Of a stretch of DNA of 64,000 bases, positions 25,950 through 36,730 are shown piece after piece; position 1 is the stretch's first letter; every line of letters begins with the position of its first letter. Location: assembly GCA_944470555.2 (NCBI GenBank), contig OX104134.1, forward strand, positions 98,388,701 through 98,452,700, written 5' to 3'. Below the pieces are notes generated by a model, which was not told the origin of the DNA, did no database searches, and was given only the letters and a program-made list of their open reading frames with translations. A program made the position numbers and the translations under genes. The stretch is from Heterobilharzia americana (lineage: Eukaryota; Platyhelminthes; Trematoda; Strigeidida; Schistosomatidae).

Positions 25950-26080
25950 TGGGTAAACATCAGACAGACAGTGATCTGCGAGAGGATTTGAATTACCAAC
26001 CTCCAGGTTACCGGCCCTGGTGTCCTACAAGCTGAACCATGAAACCCAACTCTTAACCAGGTCTCAGTTCTTTTCAATGA
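25950..26080 (-). mobile_element. tRNA-derived SINE head, minus strand
   Basis: On the minus strand TTCATGGTTCAGCTTGTAGG (A-box region) is followed by GGTAATTCAAATCCTCTCG (B box). The layout is tRNA-like, but pieces of the cloverleaf are mismatched, so it is not a functional tRNA gene. Confidence 0.5.
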
Positions 26081-26229
26081 CAGAAAATTTTCCTCTTAGC
26101 TTGGGTCGTCATGGACTTACGTTAAGAACAGTCGGCCAAATAAGTCTTATCAGCAAACAACTAGTCACTATCTTTTTCTAGTTCGAACCCATCTGGTTTC
26201 TGATATTAATGATGTATAGTAGCTAGCAG

Positions 26230-26400
26230 TAGGCTCAGAGATGTGCATTTTGTCCTATTCGGGACCCGCCAGGCGGATATGGTGGCCTCCCAATGAGTGA
26301 TATCATCCCCACCAAGAATTGAGCCCAGGACAAGTCGCTTCAAATGGTACGGCCTTATCCACTAGGCCACAGGATTGCCATAGCCACTTCCTGTTCGAGG
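26230..26400 (-). mobile_element. S-alpha-like SINE, hammerhead degraded
   Basis: On the minus strand TGGCCTAGTGGATAAGGCCG (A-box region) and CTGGGCTCAATTC (B box) lead to CTGGCGGG at 26272-26265 where CTGATGAG is expected. CAAAAT stands where CGAAAC is expected. Both core blocks are mutated. Confidence 0.7.
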
Positions 26401-26544
26401 AGTATTGATGATATATATAATTGCTTGTGGTTTACCGTAGTTGATTGGACTAAAGTGGTCGTATATGGGCTACTGTGCAGATGATTCAGTATTGTCAGTA
26501 CTTTTAGTCTGATATTTATGGAAGCAATGTCACTCACTAAAAGG

Positions 26545-26640
26545 CAGGTACATCCAGCTGACGAATTTCGATCTGGATGAAACCTGAGTCATAGATTCCA
26601 TTGCTGCCATCATTCATTCCTCACAATTCACTGCAGATGA
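26545..26640 (+). mobile_element. S-alpha-like SINE tail with hammerhead-like core
   Basis: Starts near GGCAGGTACATCCAGCTGACG. CTGACGAA at 26558-26565, then GATGAAACC and GTCATAGATTCCA. The GAAA block and a GTC cleavage triplet are present; the final G of the first block is A. Confidence 0.6.
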
Positions 26641-28384
26641 CAGACTCAGCGACTGTAATCAACATTGAGAAGATTGAGTGCTCAGAGTTCGAATCCGGGT
26701 CAAGTCAACAGTTAATATTCATGAGGAGTTTCAACCAAGGATGAGAAGTGAATTTATCCCTTTACTTTTAAGTGTTGTTGACGGCTTTAAAAACTATTGT
26801 TCATACTATTGAAACAAGTGTCTTGAAAAACCGGATTTAAATGATACCATACCAGAAAAACTCAACTCAGTGAATGATAATGGTATAGTAGATGAAGAAA
26901 TCCTTGAGCATCTTAACGGCCTAATGACCTACATCTATCACTCTTTCTTATCTAAATCCATGATGAATGTCTTTTTCTATGTATTTTTGTGTGCACTGAA
27001 TATTCCTTTTCGGAGTCTGTAAACTTTTGAAGACTACTGAACGTGCTTCACTATTCACCTTACCGGGAAGTTTTACTGATGACAGACACGTGCATGCATC
27101 ATTAGGCAAAGTAGGACTACTCGAGTGTTTTGAAATGAATTAGATATTGTTTTTGCCCATTCCTTTGTTTGTTTGTGTGTACGCATATGTACATGTGTCG
27201 GTAAGATAAATTTTCCACTTCTTTGACCTAGAGTAAATCGTCAAGTGGGAGTGTGATAAACGCTCATAACTGGGAAGTGATAGATAAGCTGAATAAATCA
27301 CAAGCTGCAAATCACTAGACAGAAGAAAATTCATTTAGGTCATCAGCCACCTCTAGACTATACCAGGTCAAAGAAGAGATTAATGATTTAAAAAGATATT
27401 TTTATGTTAAGTTTATAGCTTAGAGCATCACATCGTTGATTCAACTGAATTGATCAGGCGTTATTGTCATGGGGCGGATGACTCATTGTTGCCTGCAATT
27501 TTGGTCTTGATAATAATGATTGTTAGTGGTTAGTAGTGGTATCCACAATGCACGTTTCATTAAAATAGGGACCAGTAAACTGCACGTACGTGAATGTTTC
27601 TGTCTTCACTAAGGCTTATAACCCGGAACTCATCACTTCAAATACCATAGCTGTTGTTATATTGGTGATTTACTTATCTACTCAAACTGCATACAACTAG
27701 CGAATATTCTGAGAAAGAAAACACTATCATCTTATTTCAAAATTGTTGCTCTTACTGTACTGCTGCAACTTATCTGTTTAGTATGCTGCAGTTTCATTTT
27801 TTTTTTATCTTCTTCTGATGCACAACGTTGTGAATGGGTCAGCTTCTAAGTTGGATGATTGTACCGCATTTAGAATCCTTATCCATTGCGCCTCGAGCTT
27901 CAACTTGTACATTGTTTCACCTTAATGTTTGTACATTAGTAACTACTATCAGCGCCCTTGATTATTCGGTGGAACGACAATGTATCTACTTGCTGAGTCA
28001 TCGGTGAACACTTCTCTTGTCTTCTTTCCTCCGATTTTTTGTATTTGCTCTCCAAACTGCCACTGACTAACCGTTAAAGACTGATCGTTGCATCATATTA
28101 CGAAGCTCATTGGCTTATGGAAAACCAGAACTTGTTAGCTACTTGGGACACATCTGCAACTTATATAGGTATTAGGGGAACTATGACAAATGTGAACCTG
28201 TGATAAAGAAATCTCCCACTTAGTTGTCACGGTCTGACTTCAGCAACAGCATGCAATATCCACACAGAAACTTATTAAAAGAAGTGAGCTTTCAGTTTTA
28301 CATGGATACCCTACAAAACTTTGAAGGCATCCTAACCAACAGTGGACTGGAAAAAACTTGGGTACCGAGTTAGTATGATTCATT
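26641..28384. other. Unassigned DNA
   Basis: Near 26675 a B-box-like GAGTTCGAATCCGGG suggests another SINE trace. Otherwise no element or exon is recognised. Confidence 0.3.
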
Positions 28385-28575
28385 TTATGTGGTGTATTTT
28401 TATTTGTATAATCCCGGCGTAGTATTATTCCTCAACGTTTCAATTTCGCTAGGAAGATCCTTTTCAAGAGTATGAATTTGACATAAAGTTTTCAGGTTAA
28501 TATTCAAGTTTTGGTACAGAAGATGGTGACCTTTACAATCATCCAATTACATCATGATTTGGAGCAAAGATCAAT
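28385..28575 (+). mobile_element. Penelope-like element, 5'-leader fragment in opposite orientation
   Basis: This + strand segment matches, with a roughly 30 bp deletion, the reverse complement of 31862-32066, the leader of the Penelope-like element downstream. Shared text runs from GGTGTATTTTTATTTG and AATCCCGGCGTAGTAT through GGATCCTTTT-type hairpin text to GGAGCAAA, the start of the open frame. Together the two segments bracket the element as inverted flanks. Confidence 0.75.
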
Positions 28576-28934
28576 GTAATACATACAGGTCAGTGAATAT
28601 GCAAATCGGTCAAGGAGGCTTTTTGCAGTTGTTCTGTAGAACGAAAACAGGGTAGGGAAATTTAATTCAACTATGAAAAGTACGATGGGGTTGTGAGTCA
28701 TCAAGGATGAGAAAGAACAGATTACTAGTTTGGAAGGATGAATATTTAAACATCAGACAATATGTAGTAAATAAATTAAAATAGTGATAAGGATAAGGTA
28801 CTTTGTTAACACTTGAAGTAGGAGTGATAACAAAATGGATTATGTAATATGCAGAATGGTCCACAGAATGTACATAACTCAGCGTAAAATTCATGAAAAC
28901 AATAGATCAATAGAGTGTTATGTAATAGTAATAG
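28576..28934. other. Unassigned DNA between element fragments
   Basis: No recognisable coding or repeat sequence. Confidence 0.3.
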
Positions 28935-29585
28935 AGAAGTTGTTAAAATTATTATCATTAGTCCATTGGGTTCCTAATGGAACATAGAGTTTCAGTACCA
29001 CATCTCCAGTGAACTCTGTTCTCTGAAATCTTTTGAACCTGGCTCCACGACAGCCCACAACCTCTCATTTTCTCCTCGCACCATCTCCTCCATGTCACCC
29101 TCAGCTGGGACACACAACTTGTCGCTTCCCATGGGGATTCCACTCGAGTGACTGGCCTGACGCTTGATGTCCCCAGTCGGCCTTCTCAGTGTATGCACAA
29201 TCCATCTCCACTTCCTTCTACTGCATATCTGTTGGGTAATAGGTTCTTGATTGGTTCGTTCCCAGAGCTCCTTGTTGCTTATTCTTCTTATTCTGGCCAT
29301 CTGATCTTCAGTAGCGAGCCAGCGTAAGCAGTTGTTGATAAATGTCTGTAGTTTGTTGGAAATGCTTTTCATAACGCGCCAAGTCTCTGAACCATACAGA
29401 AGCACTGACTTGACGTTGGTGTTGAAAATCCGGATCTTGTTCCACATGCTGAGAGGAATGCAGAAGATCTCCACACTGGTTTCAGGCTAATGAACGCCTG
29501 TCTTGCTTTTCCGATTCTCACTTTGACATCTTCGTCCGTCCTGCCTGTAGTTGAAACAGTGCTGCCTAGATAGGTGAAGGAGGTT
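28935..29585 (-). mobile_element. RTE/SR2-like LINE 3' part, frame-shifted
   Basis: Minus-strand reading begins at about 29585 with FTYLGSTVSTTGRTDEDVK and ARQAFISLKPVW, then shifts frame into the long segment at 29474-28992. That segment has NTNVKSVLLYGSETWR, INNCLRWLA, ISNKELWERTNQEPI and RRKWRWIVHTLRRPTGD, followed by the terminal GDMEEM and VVEPGSKDFREQ. These are the post-RT blocks of SR2-type RTE elements. The 3' end has an ATT-rich tail (about 28945-28960). The 5' side, including all RT catalytic motifs, is absent, as usual for truncated insertions. Confidence 0.88.
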
Positions 29586-29899
29586 AAAATAAAACTAATA
29601 TATTTTTGTAACGTGGTTAAGACGATTCAGCGAAATAACAACGGAAACTAATCAAGCGAAAGTAAATTCGGAATAAATCATGTAGAATGAAGCTGTGTTC
29701 TACCTTTCCTTCATCGATTACTTACAACTGCCTATGTGAGTCATTAATATATTCCACATTAGTGGGATGTCTAACCCATCTTTTCTGTTGACCGAAGAAA
29801 GATACGAATAGGTGTGCAAAGCTTCTGCAATGGTCCGCTCTTTGTGAGAAAGAAAACCCTTTTGTGGGATTTTCGTCTGTTCGCTGCGTGAGCCGCGAT
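29586..29899. other. Unassigned DNA between RTE copy and Penelope-like element
   Basis: Could be the 3' untranslated end of the Penelope-like element or older flanking DNA. Nothing diagnostic. Confidence 0.3.
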
Positions 29900-30002
29900 G
29901 GCTGAGCTTTTTTCAGGTTTTTTTAGATCATATGAATTTTTTCATATTAGATTTGTTTATTTGATATAAAGCGCACAGTGATACAGTATTATTTACTTGA
30001 TT

Positions 30003-30045
30003 ACGTTTCGAGCATAAATTATTGCTCATAATCATATCAATGTAA
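30003..30045 (-). ncRNA. Hammerhead-like motif at Penelope 3' end
   Basis: On the minus strand TGATTATGAGC, a loop, TGCTC and then GAAACG. The five-base arms (30010-30014 and 30023-30027) can pair as stem II and GAAAC is intact. The first block has an extra or changed base compared with CTGATGA. Hammerheads are known in Penelope-like elements; this one looks degenerate. Confidence 0.5.
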
Positions 30046-30069
30046 TCACACTTCTTTCGACATCTGATT

Positions 30070-31870
30070 TTATAGTCCTGTCACCTGATCTCTCTTTGTT
30101 TTTTTTTTGATTGGTAGTAAAGTTTTCCATATCTCTGGTATAGGTGTTGCGTCATTCCTATTACATGTGTTGGGTGTGGATTCGATGAACAAAGATTCAG
30201 TAATTAATCTCTCTCTCCACCTAGCTATATTAGACTTAAGTACAGTGGTTTTGTCCCATCCTATTGTGTGGTTGTGTGTTAATGAATGTAATGCAATGGC
30301 TGAGTGTTTTTCTAGGTTATTGATCTTATTGGGGTCTGCCGTTCTATGTTTAGCTAAATTCCTATGTTCTGTTAATCTAACTGACCCCGACCGGCTAGTT
30401 TGACCTATGTATTTGACTTCACAGTCATTACATGGAATTTGGTAGATTATATTATTTTGCTTAATTGGTTCTATCGGATCTTTTAGCCGACAAAGCTTAC
30501 CTCTAAGTGAGTTTGTTGGTTTAAATGCCACCCTAATTCCAACCTTGTTGAGAATCCTACGTATGGTTTCTGATGTTCCTTCCTTGTATGGTATCACAAT
30601 AGAGGTGTTGATTTCCTTTCTACTTATGTTGTCACTATTATTTGTATTTGTATTAGTGTTATTATTTTGCTTCTTATGCGTCCGTGTGAATTTCTTAATA
30701 AAATGATGGGGATAATTATTAATTATTAACGCTTCTTTTATGTGTTTCAATTCCTTATTTAAGTCCTTACAATGACTAGTGAGTTTCTCAGCTCTGTTAT
30801 TTAGACATTTGACTAAACCCGCTTTAACTGACACTGGATGAGATGACTTGAAGTCTAGATATCTGTTAGAATGTGTTGGTTTTCTGTAGACGGTAGTATC
30901 TAAACCACCATCTATCCTTCGTTTTATTCTGCAATCCAACATAGGTAATTCTCCTTGTTCATTTTCTACTTCGTAGTGAATTGGATTGCGTTAACTACTG
31001 AGTTTATGTGTGTCAAGAAACTGTCGATATGTTCCGATTTCAACACTGTAAATGTGTCATCTACATATCGCCACCATATCTTAGGTGTCGGATTATATGT
31101 TCGTAAAGCCATATCTTCCCAACTATCCATAAATATATCTGCTACTATAGGGGATATTGGTGATCCCATTGCTACTCCTTCTGTTTGTCTATAATCTTTC
31201 CCTGAAACTTGAAGACTGTCGAGGTTAAGCATAACTGCACTCCTAACATGATTTCACCAACCGATGCCTTGGTTCTTTGAGTAAGTTGTGAGTCAGTATC
31301 TAGTTGATTTCTGACTGCCTCCAGTGCCATATTGATTGGTATTTTAGTATAAAGACTTGTTACGTCAAAACTAACCATTTTTTCATCCTCTTCTATGTGC
31401 AGGTCATTAAGTTTTTGTTTCAACTCGTAAGAATTTACTAGTCTAGAGTTGGAACGGTCTCTAACAGGACGTAATACTGATGCTAAATACTTTGATATCT
31501 CATATGTTGGTGTGTTTCGGAAGTCAACTATCGGCCTAATGGGATAACCTGCTTTATGAACCTTAATAGTACCGTAAATTCTGCTAGGATTATTAGTTTT
31601 TGGCATTAAAGTAAACCATTCGGACTTACCTAGAGATGGCTTCAGTCGGCGTATCAGATCTGTTGTAGATTTCTTAATTTTATTCATGACAGTATCTATA
31701 GGTTTCTTAATCTCTTCATATGGCCCTGTTTGGATATGTTCATCCATTTTTTTAAGATAATCCGATTTGTCCATAACTACTGTTGAGTTACCTTTGTCAG
31801 ATTTAGCAATTACTATACTATTATCCTTTCGTAGATTGTTTAAAGCTGAATTTTCCAATTTTTGCTCCAT
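30070..31870 (-). pseudogene. Penelope-like RT + GIY-YIG polyprotein, two frame changes
   Basis: The protein would copy element RNA and nick target DNA. Three minus-strand blocks follow each other: 31870-31172 (232 codons), 31232-30966 and about 30960-30070. Block 1 has the early RT motifs (SDKGNSTVVMDK, IYGTIKVHK, PIRPIVDFRNTPTY, VSFDVTSLYTKIP). Block 2 has TEGVAMGSPISPIVADIFM and the catalytic YVDD at 31067-31056. Block 3 has the RT thumb (TVYRKPTHSNRYLDF), an Asn-rich linker, and the nuclease region with IIYQIPCNDCEVKYIGQTSR, which includes the characteristic Cys pair. The frames differ between blocks, so at least two indels break the gene. The usual N-terminal extension is short or missing. 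Gene and family are secure; the subfamily is not. Confidence 0.9.
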
Positions 31871-31944
31871 ATCACGATGATCTTAAAGGTCACCCACCAC
31901 CTTCTGTACCAAAACTTGAATACTAACTGGAAAACTGAATGTCA

Positions 31945-31985
31945 TACTCTTGAAAAGGATCTTCCTAGCAAGATCGAAATGTTGA
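31945..31985 (+). ncRNA. Hammerhead-like hairpin in Penelope leader
   Basis: On + : CTTGAAAAG (31949-31957, overlapping CTGANGA-like), arms GATCTT (31958-31963) and AAGATC (31970-31975) around CCTAGC, then GAAA (31976-31979). Six perfect pairs form stem II. It reads opposite to the element's coding strand. The related copy at 28435-28471 reads on the minus strand. The first core block deviates, so activity is unlikely. Confidence 0.45.
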
Positions 31986-32134
31986 GAAATAATGCAAAAT
32001 ATTTGTTTCATTTTGTTATTTGTTCTCATATACTACGCCGGGATTAAGCAAATAAAAATACACCTTATACGATGAACCCTACAAAACTGTCTGATATATA
32101 TTTCGTGTGAGTCTCCAGCGTGAATTAAAATCGG

Positions 32135-32625
32135 TAACAGAAGCATTCAAAACCTGAGAGTGCTGGATAACTATTTCATTTGGGTATGGGGCTGACTCGT
32201 CAACAATGTGCACTCATGACCACATTAGACATCAGGCACAGGATTATCAGGTTTCGCAGTAAGCATGTAACCATTCAGTCAATGGATTGGGATGCAGTAG
32301 TTCACATTTCACCACTTATCTAAAATCATGACGCACGAATATCATCCAGTACAATAGCAAAGTATTTATCTTCACATATGACTTCCTCTAGTCAACTGGC
32401 AATGGTCTCTTACTGCAACTCCCTGAAATGTATTTGGAAGCAAGTGAGCCATAAGCACTGGACTGGTGATTAATGATGACTGATGGATTTCAATGCAGTC
32501 CTAGACTTAAAACTTCGTGGCGTCTTGGGTGCATATTGCTGAGTAATCTCCTACTAGGATAAAATATCTGTCAACTGGTTTCGGGTTTACAATGATTTTC
32601 AGAGTGAGGTGACGGATAGTTCTCT
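32135..32625 (+). mobile_element. Foldback element, old degenerate copy
   Basis: Family text is still legible: AAAACCTGAGAGTGCTGGAT, ATTTCATTTGGGTATGGGGC, CAACAATGTGCACTCATGACC and a central CATTTCACCACTTATCTAAAATCATGACGC-like part. The right arm is nearly unrecognisable. Confidence 0.55.
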
Positions 32626-33638
32626 GGAATTTGTTAGTTCCCATGAACCACCAGTTTGGATTATTAAATAACTTAATTACTCAAAAAAGCCTTTATTCAC
32701 ATAAATGTATGTATTTCTAAAAGTAACATCAGGCTCAGCTAGAAGAATATTCATAATGAAATCGGTTTTCAACAGACTTCAAGGTTTTCATTTTTGTTAT
32801 GATCGTTATTCCACTAAAATACATTCGCTTATTAACTATCACTCATTCTACAAAGACTTAAGACACATCTTCGTCTTGAGTGGAAAAAAGCTTGTATGTG
32901 TAAACTAATTTAAGCATACACTTCCTTATGAAATCAACTCTCAGCTTTTTCGATAATCTCATTATTCAAATGGTCTGATAGATGAAGCAATTCACTGGAG
33001 AACGACCTCAGTGAACAAATCTATTGTCAATGGGATAAATCTGGGAAATGTGACAATCGAAATTGAATATAATTAGTGTGTATATGTTTATTAGTAGGTA
33101 AGAGAATCCATGTGATGTGGACGTAGATTGGATTCAGTGAGAGTTTATCTCATGCATAACTCACTCACCTCATTAATCATCGTTAACAAGGTCCTGCTTG
33201 AAATGAGAATACAACATAACGAATTCCTTTCTCTCTTGAAATCACCCACTTCCTACTAACTATATTTCACAGATTTAATTTTTTTATCCATTGAACTATT
33301 GAAGTTAGTGTTAGGTTAGTGTTTTAATAAAAATGCAAATCTGAATTGAAAAACAGCTTGGTGGTATTGGGAAACTATTTGAAGTTGGGGAAGAGTGTGC
33401 ATGATAACTATTTATGCAATTACTAACCATTGGTACTACTCATTAACCGTCAGCTCTATAGCGAAGAATCTTTTATTATTTTGAATGATTTACTGGTTCA
33501 TTAAACCCTAGACACTGTCGATATTACTAACGAGATCATACAAACAGACAACAATAACGAATAATCACACTTCTAGTATTGCTACTCGTACTCCTACTCC
33601 TAATGCAACTACTACTACTAATCACATTACTCACGTTG

Positions 33639-33639
<1 letters not shown>

Positions 33640-33676
<37 letters not shown>
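33640..33676. repeat. CTA trinucleotide microsatellite
   Basis: About 12 units, the mirror of the TAG tract in the left arm. Confidence 0.95.
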
Positions 33677-33677
<1 letters not shown>

Positions 33678-33723
33678 GATTTTCGCCTTCAGGTGAACAA
33701 ACAGTCCTGGTATATGGTTTCTT

Positions 33724-33951
33724 TTGGAATATTTCGTTAATTTTCCGAATGGTGAATGTTCAGATGGTGCAGAAACAAATTATCTTAATTATTATTCCAG
33801 CGTGTTTGTCATTCGAGAAGTAAAGCAGACGGAGACGCTTATATATCCTGAAAAACTTGACATCCACTACATCCGAGTTTTGGACTTCTCAGTTGAATGT
33901 ACTCAAGAGGAGATGAGGGATATAGTCGATGTGCGCTGGGTCTCTTTGTGA
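33724..33951 (+). other. 75-codon open frame, right arm copy
   Basis: Same predicted residues as the left arm copy (22748-22521). It is acidic and rich in V, E and Y, with no recognised domain, no clear signal peptide and no ATG start. A competing 43-codon frame overlaps it downstream of an acceptor-like TTTTCGCCTTCAG. Its sameness in both arms reflects recent duplication and does not by itself show selection. Confidence 0.2.
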
Positions 33952-35029
33952 CATTCTCGTCATTCATCTATCAGAGTTTTGATTCAGTTGTTCGCATTTC
34001 ATGATTTCCCTCATTTCATGATGTTGTTAATTCTCACATTGGACTTGGTTTACTTCACAGGTTGTGGTTGGTCATTTGAAATTTACGAATTCGGTATGAA
34101 AGTGTTTAGTGAGCGAGAGAAAACGATTTGATCAGTGGTTTGTTGAGACTGACTGCCTGTTTTTATTTTATCATCTTTTAGCGGCAAACATGAAATGTAA
34201 AGCTGGTGAAAATTTGTTACCCTATTGCTGATCTGATATGAGGGTTAGTACTCACGGAGTGTATTAGATGGACATCGTGTTATGTGATTAAATGCTAGAA
34301 GGTAGAAATGGTGAACTTCTGTACTGTTATCCAAGTTATGAATGCTAGTGTGGCTGCTAGGATGTCTGACTCTCCCACATTTGGTTCCGCTTGCGGTTGT
34401 GGGTGCACGCAGCTGAGTTATTCCATTCTAGGACGAAACATCTCACCGTTGCTCCTAGGTTTTCACTTATCTCATAGATGAATTCAACCCTATGTGTAAA
34501 CTTCTAATCAATGAATTCCTCGCAAATGTGCAAAATTAATATCCATATTTATGGTCTAAAAGTGTGAAAATTCCGCAGACGAAATTTCAGTATGAAATGG
34601 TGATGAGACTTTATCTACTTTGAGGATTTGAGTGTTGGTAATTTGTATCCGACTGCGATTCAAAGTTTCTTTCCGATTCCGTGTTTATTATTATTGTCAT
34701 TTTATTAATAATGTAAACAGGAATTCATTCGCCGAGTAAGTTATTAACAGAAATGAATCATAATGATGTCCACTACTTCACTTATTATTTGTTCCGCTTT
34801 AACCAAAAAGCCATTTATTGGAGAGTTTTGCAAAGTACGCAGCTTATGATCGAAATTTCTGCTGTGGTTTCACATGGTAACCAAATTATTCAGATCATAT
34901 AACACTGTATTCATAAGAAAAGACAATGAAACTTTCCAGCACTGACAGTGTAGTTTGCAGACACGACTCGATTTACACATCGAGTGTTATTTTTACTACT
35001 TGACTTGATTCGAGGAGTTATCATTTTGC

Positions 35030-35095
35030 TCATTTGAAATTTAGGAATTCGGTATGAAAGTGTTTAGTGAGCAACAGATAACAATCCGATCAGTT
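35030..35095 (+). repeat. Partial copy of an internal arm segment at the outer boundary
   Basis: Directly after the right arm, CATTTGAAATTTAGGAATTC and GGTATGAAAGTGTTTAGTGAG repeat, with a few changes, the arm's own text at about 34072-34137. It is diverged from that text, so it is older than the arm duplication. Confidence 0.8.
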
Positions 35096-36439
35096 TTTTT
35101 AGTGGGCAATGGTATTTTTGTGAGTGGTTCTATGATGGATACGTTTTGATTTCTTGTGATATCTGTTGATATCCTACAGTAGTTTGGAAAGCCAGCTGGA
35201 TTTTTCTCCGTCTTCAATGATTTTACAACTTATGGGATGTAGGTTACATTTAAATCAGTCAGTTCACAGGAGTCAGCAATTAGTTTTAGTCGTTGACCAA
35301 ACAACTAGAGTTACTCTATGTTGACGTGATATGATATGTATCTTTTGAATAAAATTAGGTTGAGTTGGAAAGACATCCATTTCTAGGTTGTTCTGTAGAT
35401 CATTTTTTCTTTTTCCAGCCAACTTACTGTATTATGAGATGCGATTGTTAAGGAACCCTAAATGTTTGTGTTATCATGGGCTGAATCATTGGGAAATTTT
35501 TCTAGTTGATAGTGCACATGATCAAGGTTTATTCATTAGAACTTTCCAATGTTTGAGTGACTGCTAACTGCCTTTGAATGCACCTCTAAAAATACGTGTT
35601 TTTCTTTGCGACTTGTTGAAATGGAATGTGAGCAAAATACAGTGGATATAATGGTTTTGTTTGCAACGGCAACTGATGAATCTTTACAGCTATTTTTTAT
35701 AGCTTCAATTCATAGTACATGTGATGAAGAAATCAGTCTATTTGGCTTTAAAGTATTGTGGTAGGGACGTGAATAGGTATTTAAATAGCTGTGAGTTGAA
35801 TGAACTTTTGTTGAGGGGTCCATGACGTTATGTTTGTGGGAACAAACTTGGTGGTTATATTCGAACTTTGCCAAGGATCCGTATATAGACAGTAGTTCCC
35901 GGAATGAATGAAACTAATGTTTTAACGTTGTGATTATCCATTTTCTTAAAAATTTTTTAGGCTATATTCTTTTTTCAATGAAAACCTTTCACAGTGACTG
36001 CAAACTCACTTTGAACTCCATTTCTCACTTTTAGGCTATTTAAAATTCAGCCGTTGTGAACAGCTAAGCTCTATACTTCCACCTTTATAAAAATTCTATG
36101 ACTTCTTGAGATAGTGTATTTTAATGTATGACCGTAAGAGACAAGATGGTCGTCGAGTGTTTAGCCTACTCTGATCTGATCGCGTGACGTTTATGTGTCA
36201 TCCGATAGTTCACAGCAGAGCGTGAACTTCAAATGGATATTTTCCCCATCTTTTATCATACACCGCAATTTTCCCACTTGATAAAGTTGAGCATGCTTCA
36301 GTAACAGTTATGACACTTGTATATTTGTCTTCTCTATGCAGGGCCGAATTAATCCATCTCATAACAACAATTGATATCCGTTGGACAAGAGGTGGACAAC
36401 ACTTTGGAATTGGAAGCAATGGTTACTGCTTTCGAGCCT
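35096..36439. other. Unassigned DNA
   Basis: No exon or known repeat recognised. The stretch at about 36340-36439 may be the decayed tRNA-like head of the SINE that follows. Confidence 0.3.
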
Positions 36440-36545
36440 TAATGGGAATAACATCAGTCAATAGGATGCAGGTACACCCCGCTGACGAGTTCTGAATAGG
36501 ACTAAACGCCCTTCCTTGATTTCACTGCTGGTCACCAAGATGAAT
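36440..36545 (+). mobile_element. S-alpha-like SINE tail, hammerhead broken
   Basis: A B-box-like TTTCGAGCC just upstream (about 36430), then GATGCAGGTACACCCCGCTG. CTGACGAG at 36482-36489 is intact, but TAAAC (36503-36507) replaces GAAAC. Confidence 0.6.
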
Positions 36546-36611
36546 ATAACATGGTTCAGTAGTTTGAATATAAGCATGCATTTACAGGTTAATTTTTAGC
36601 AGGATCTAATA

Positions 36612-36730
36612 TTGGTAGCCGAGTTGGTAGATAGTTGGGTCAGTAATGCAGTAGCCTCTGGTTTGAATTCTTTAAGAATCTAGGTTTTCATTTCACCTTT
36701 AGTCGTCACCATGAATCGATTATGGGAGTG
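36612..36730 (+). mobile_element. tRNA-derived SINE-like sequence
   Basis: TGGTAGCCGAGTTGGTAGAT (A-box region) and CTGGTTTGAATTC (B box) are spaced as in a tRNA. They are followed by a TTTTCATTTCACC..TCACCATGAATC tail that resembles text near 44755 and 58030. Confidence 0.45.

Larger units (their letters stand above)
29900..32066 (-). mobile_element. Penelope-like retroelement with GIY-YIG nuclease
   Basis: A nearly complete minus-strand element. A leader (32066-31871) with a hammerhead-like hairpin precedes the RT-GIY-YIG reading frame (31870-30070). A 3' end with a second hammerhead-like motif (about 30003-30045) follows. It is flanked on the far side by an inverted copy of the leader at 28385-28575, as Penelope elements often carry direct or inverted flanking repeats. 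An RTE copy lies between. The coding part has two frame changes, so this copy is inactive but fairly young. Confidence 0.85.
32800..35032 (+). repeat. Large inverted repeat, right arm
   Basis: A 2233 bp near-exact reverse complement of 21457-23666. Its inner boundary is TGATCGTTATTCC at 32800 and its outer boundary is TATCATTTTGCTCA at 35032. Beyond each boundary the two flanks are unrelated. Compared with the left arm it has a 17 bp tandem duplication (around 34000-34035) and two more CTA units. Confidence 0.95.

Noticed and set aside
30107..30403. 98-codon + frame
   Set aside because: It is the antisense of the Penelope RT/GIY-YIG coding region and has no motif of its own. The frames at 30955-31194 and 31862-32047 (+) are likewise antisense or leader text.
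21457..35032. LTR retrotransposon or large DNA transposon with long inverted repeats
   Set aside because: The repeats are inverted, not direct, and no integrase, transposase or LTR landmarks are seen. The spacer contents are separate unrelated insertions.
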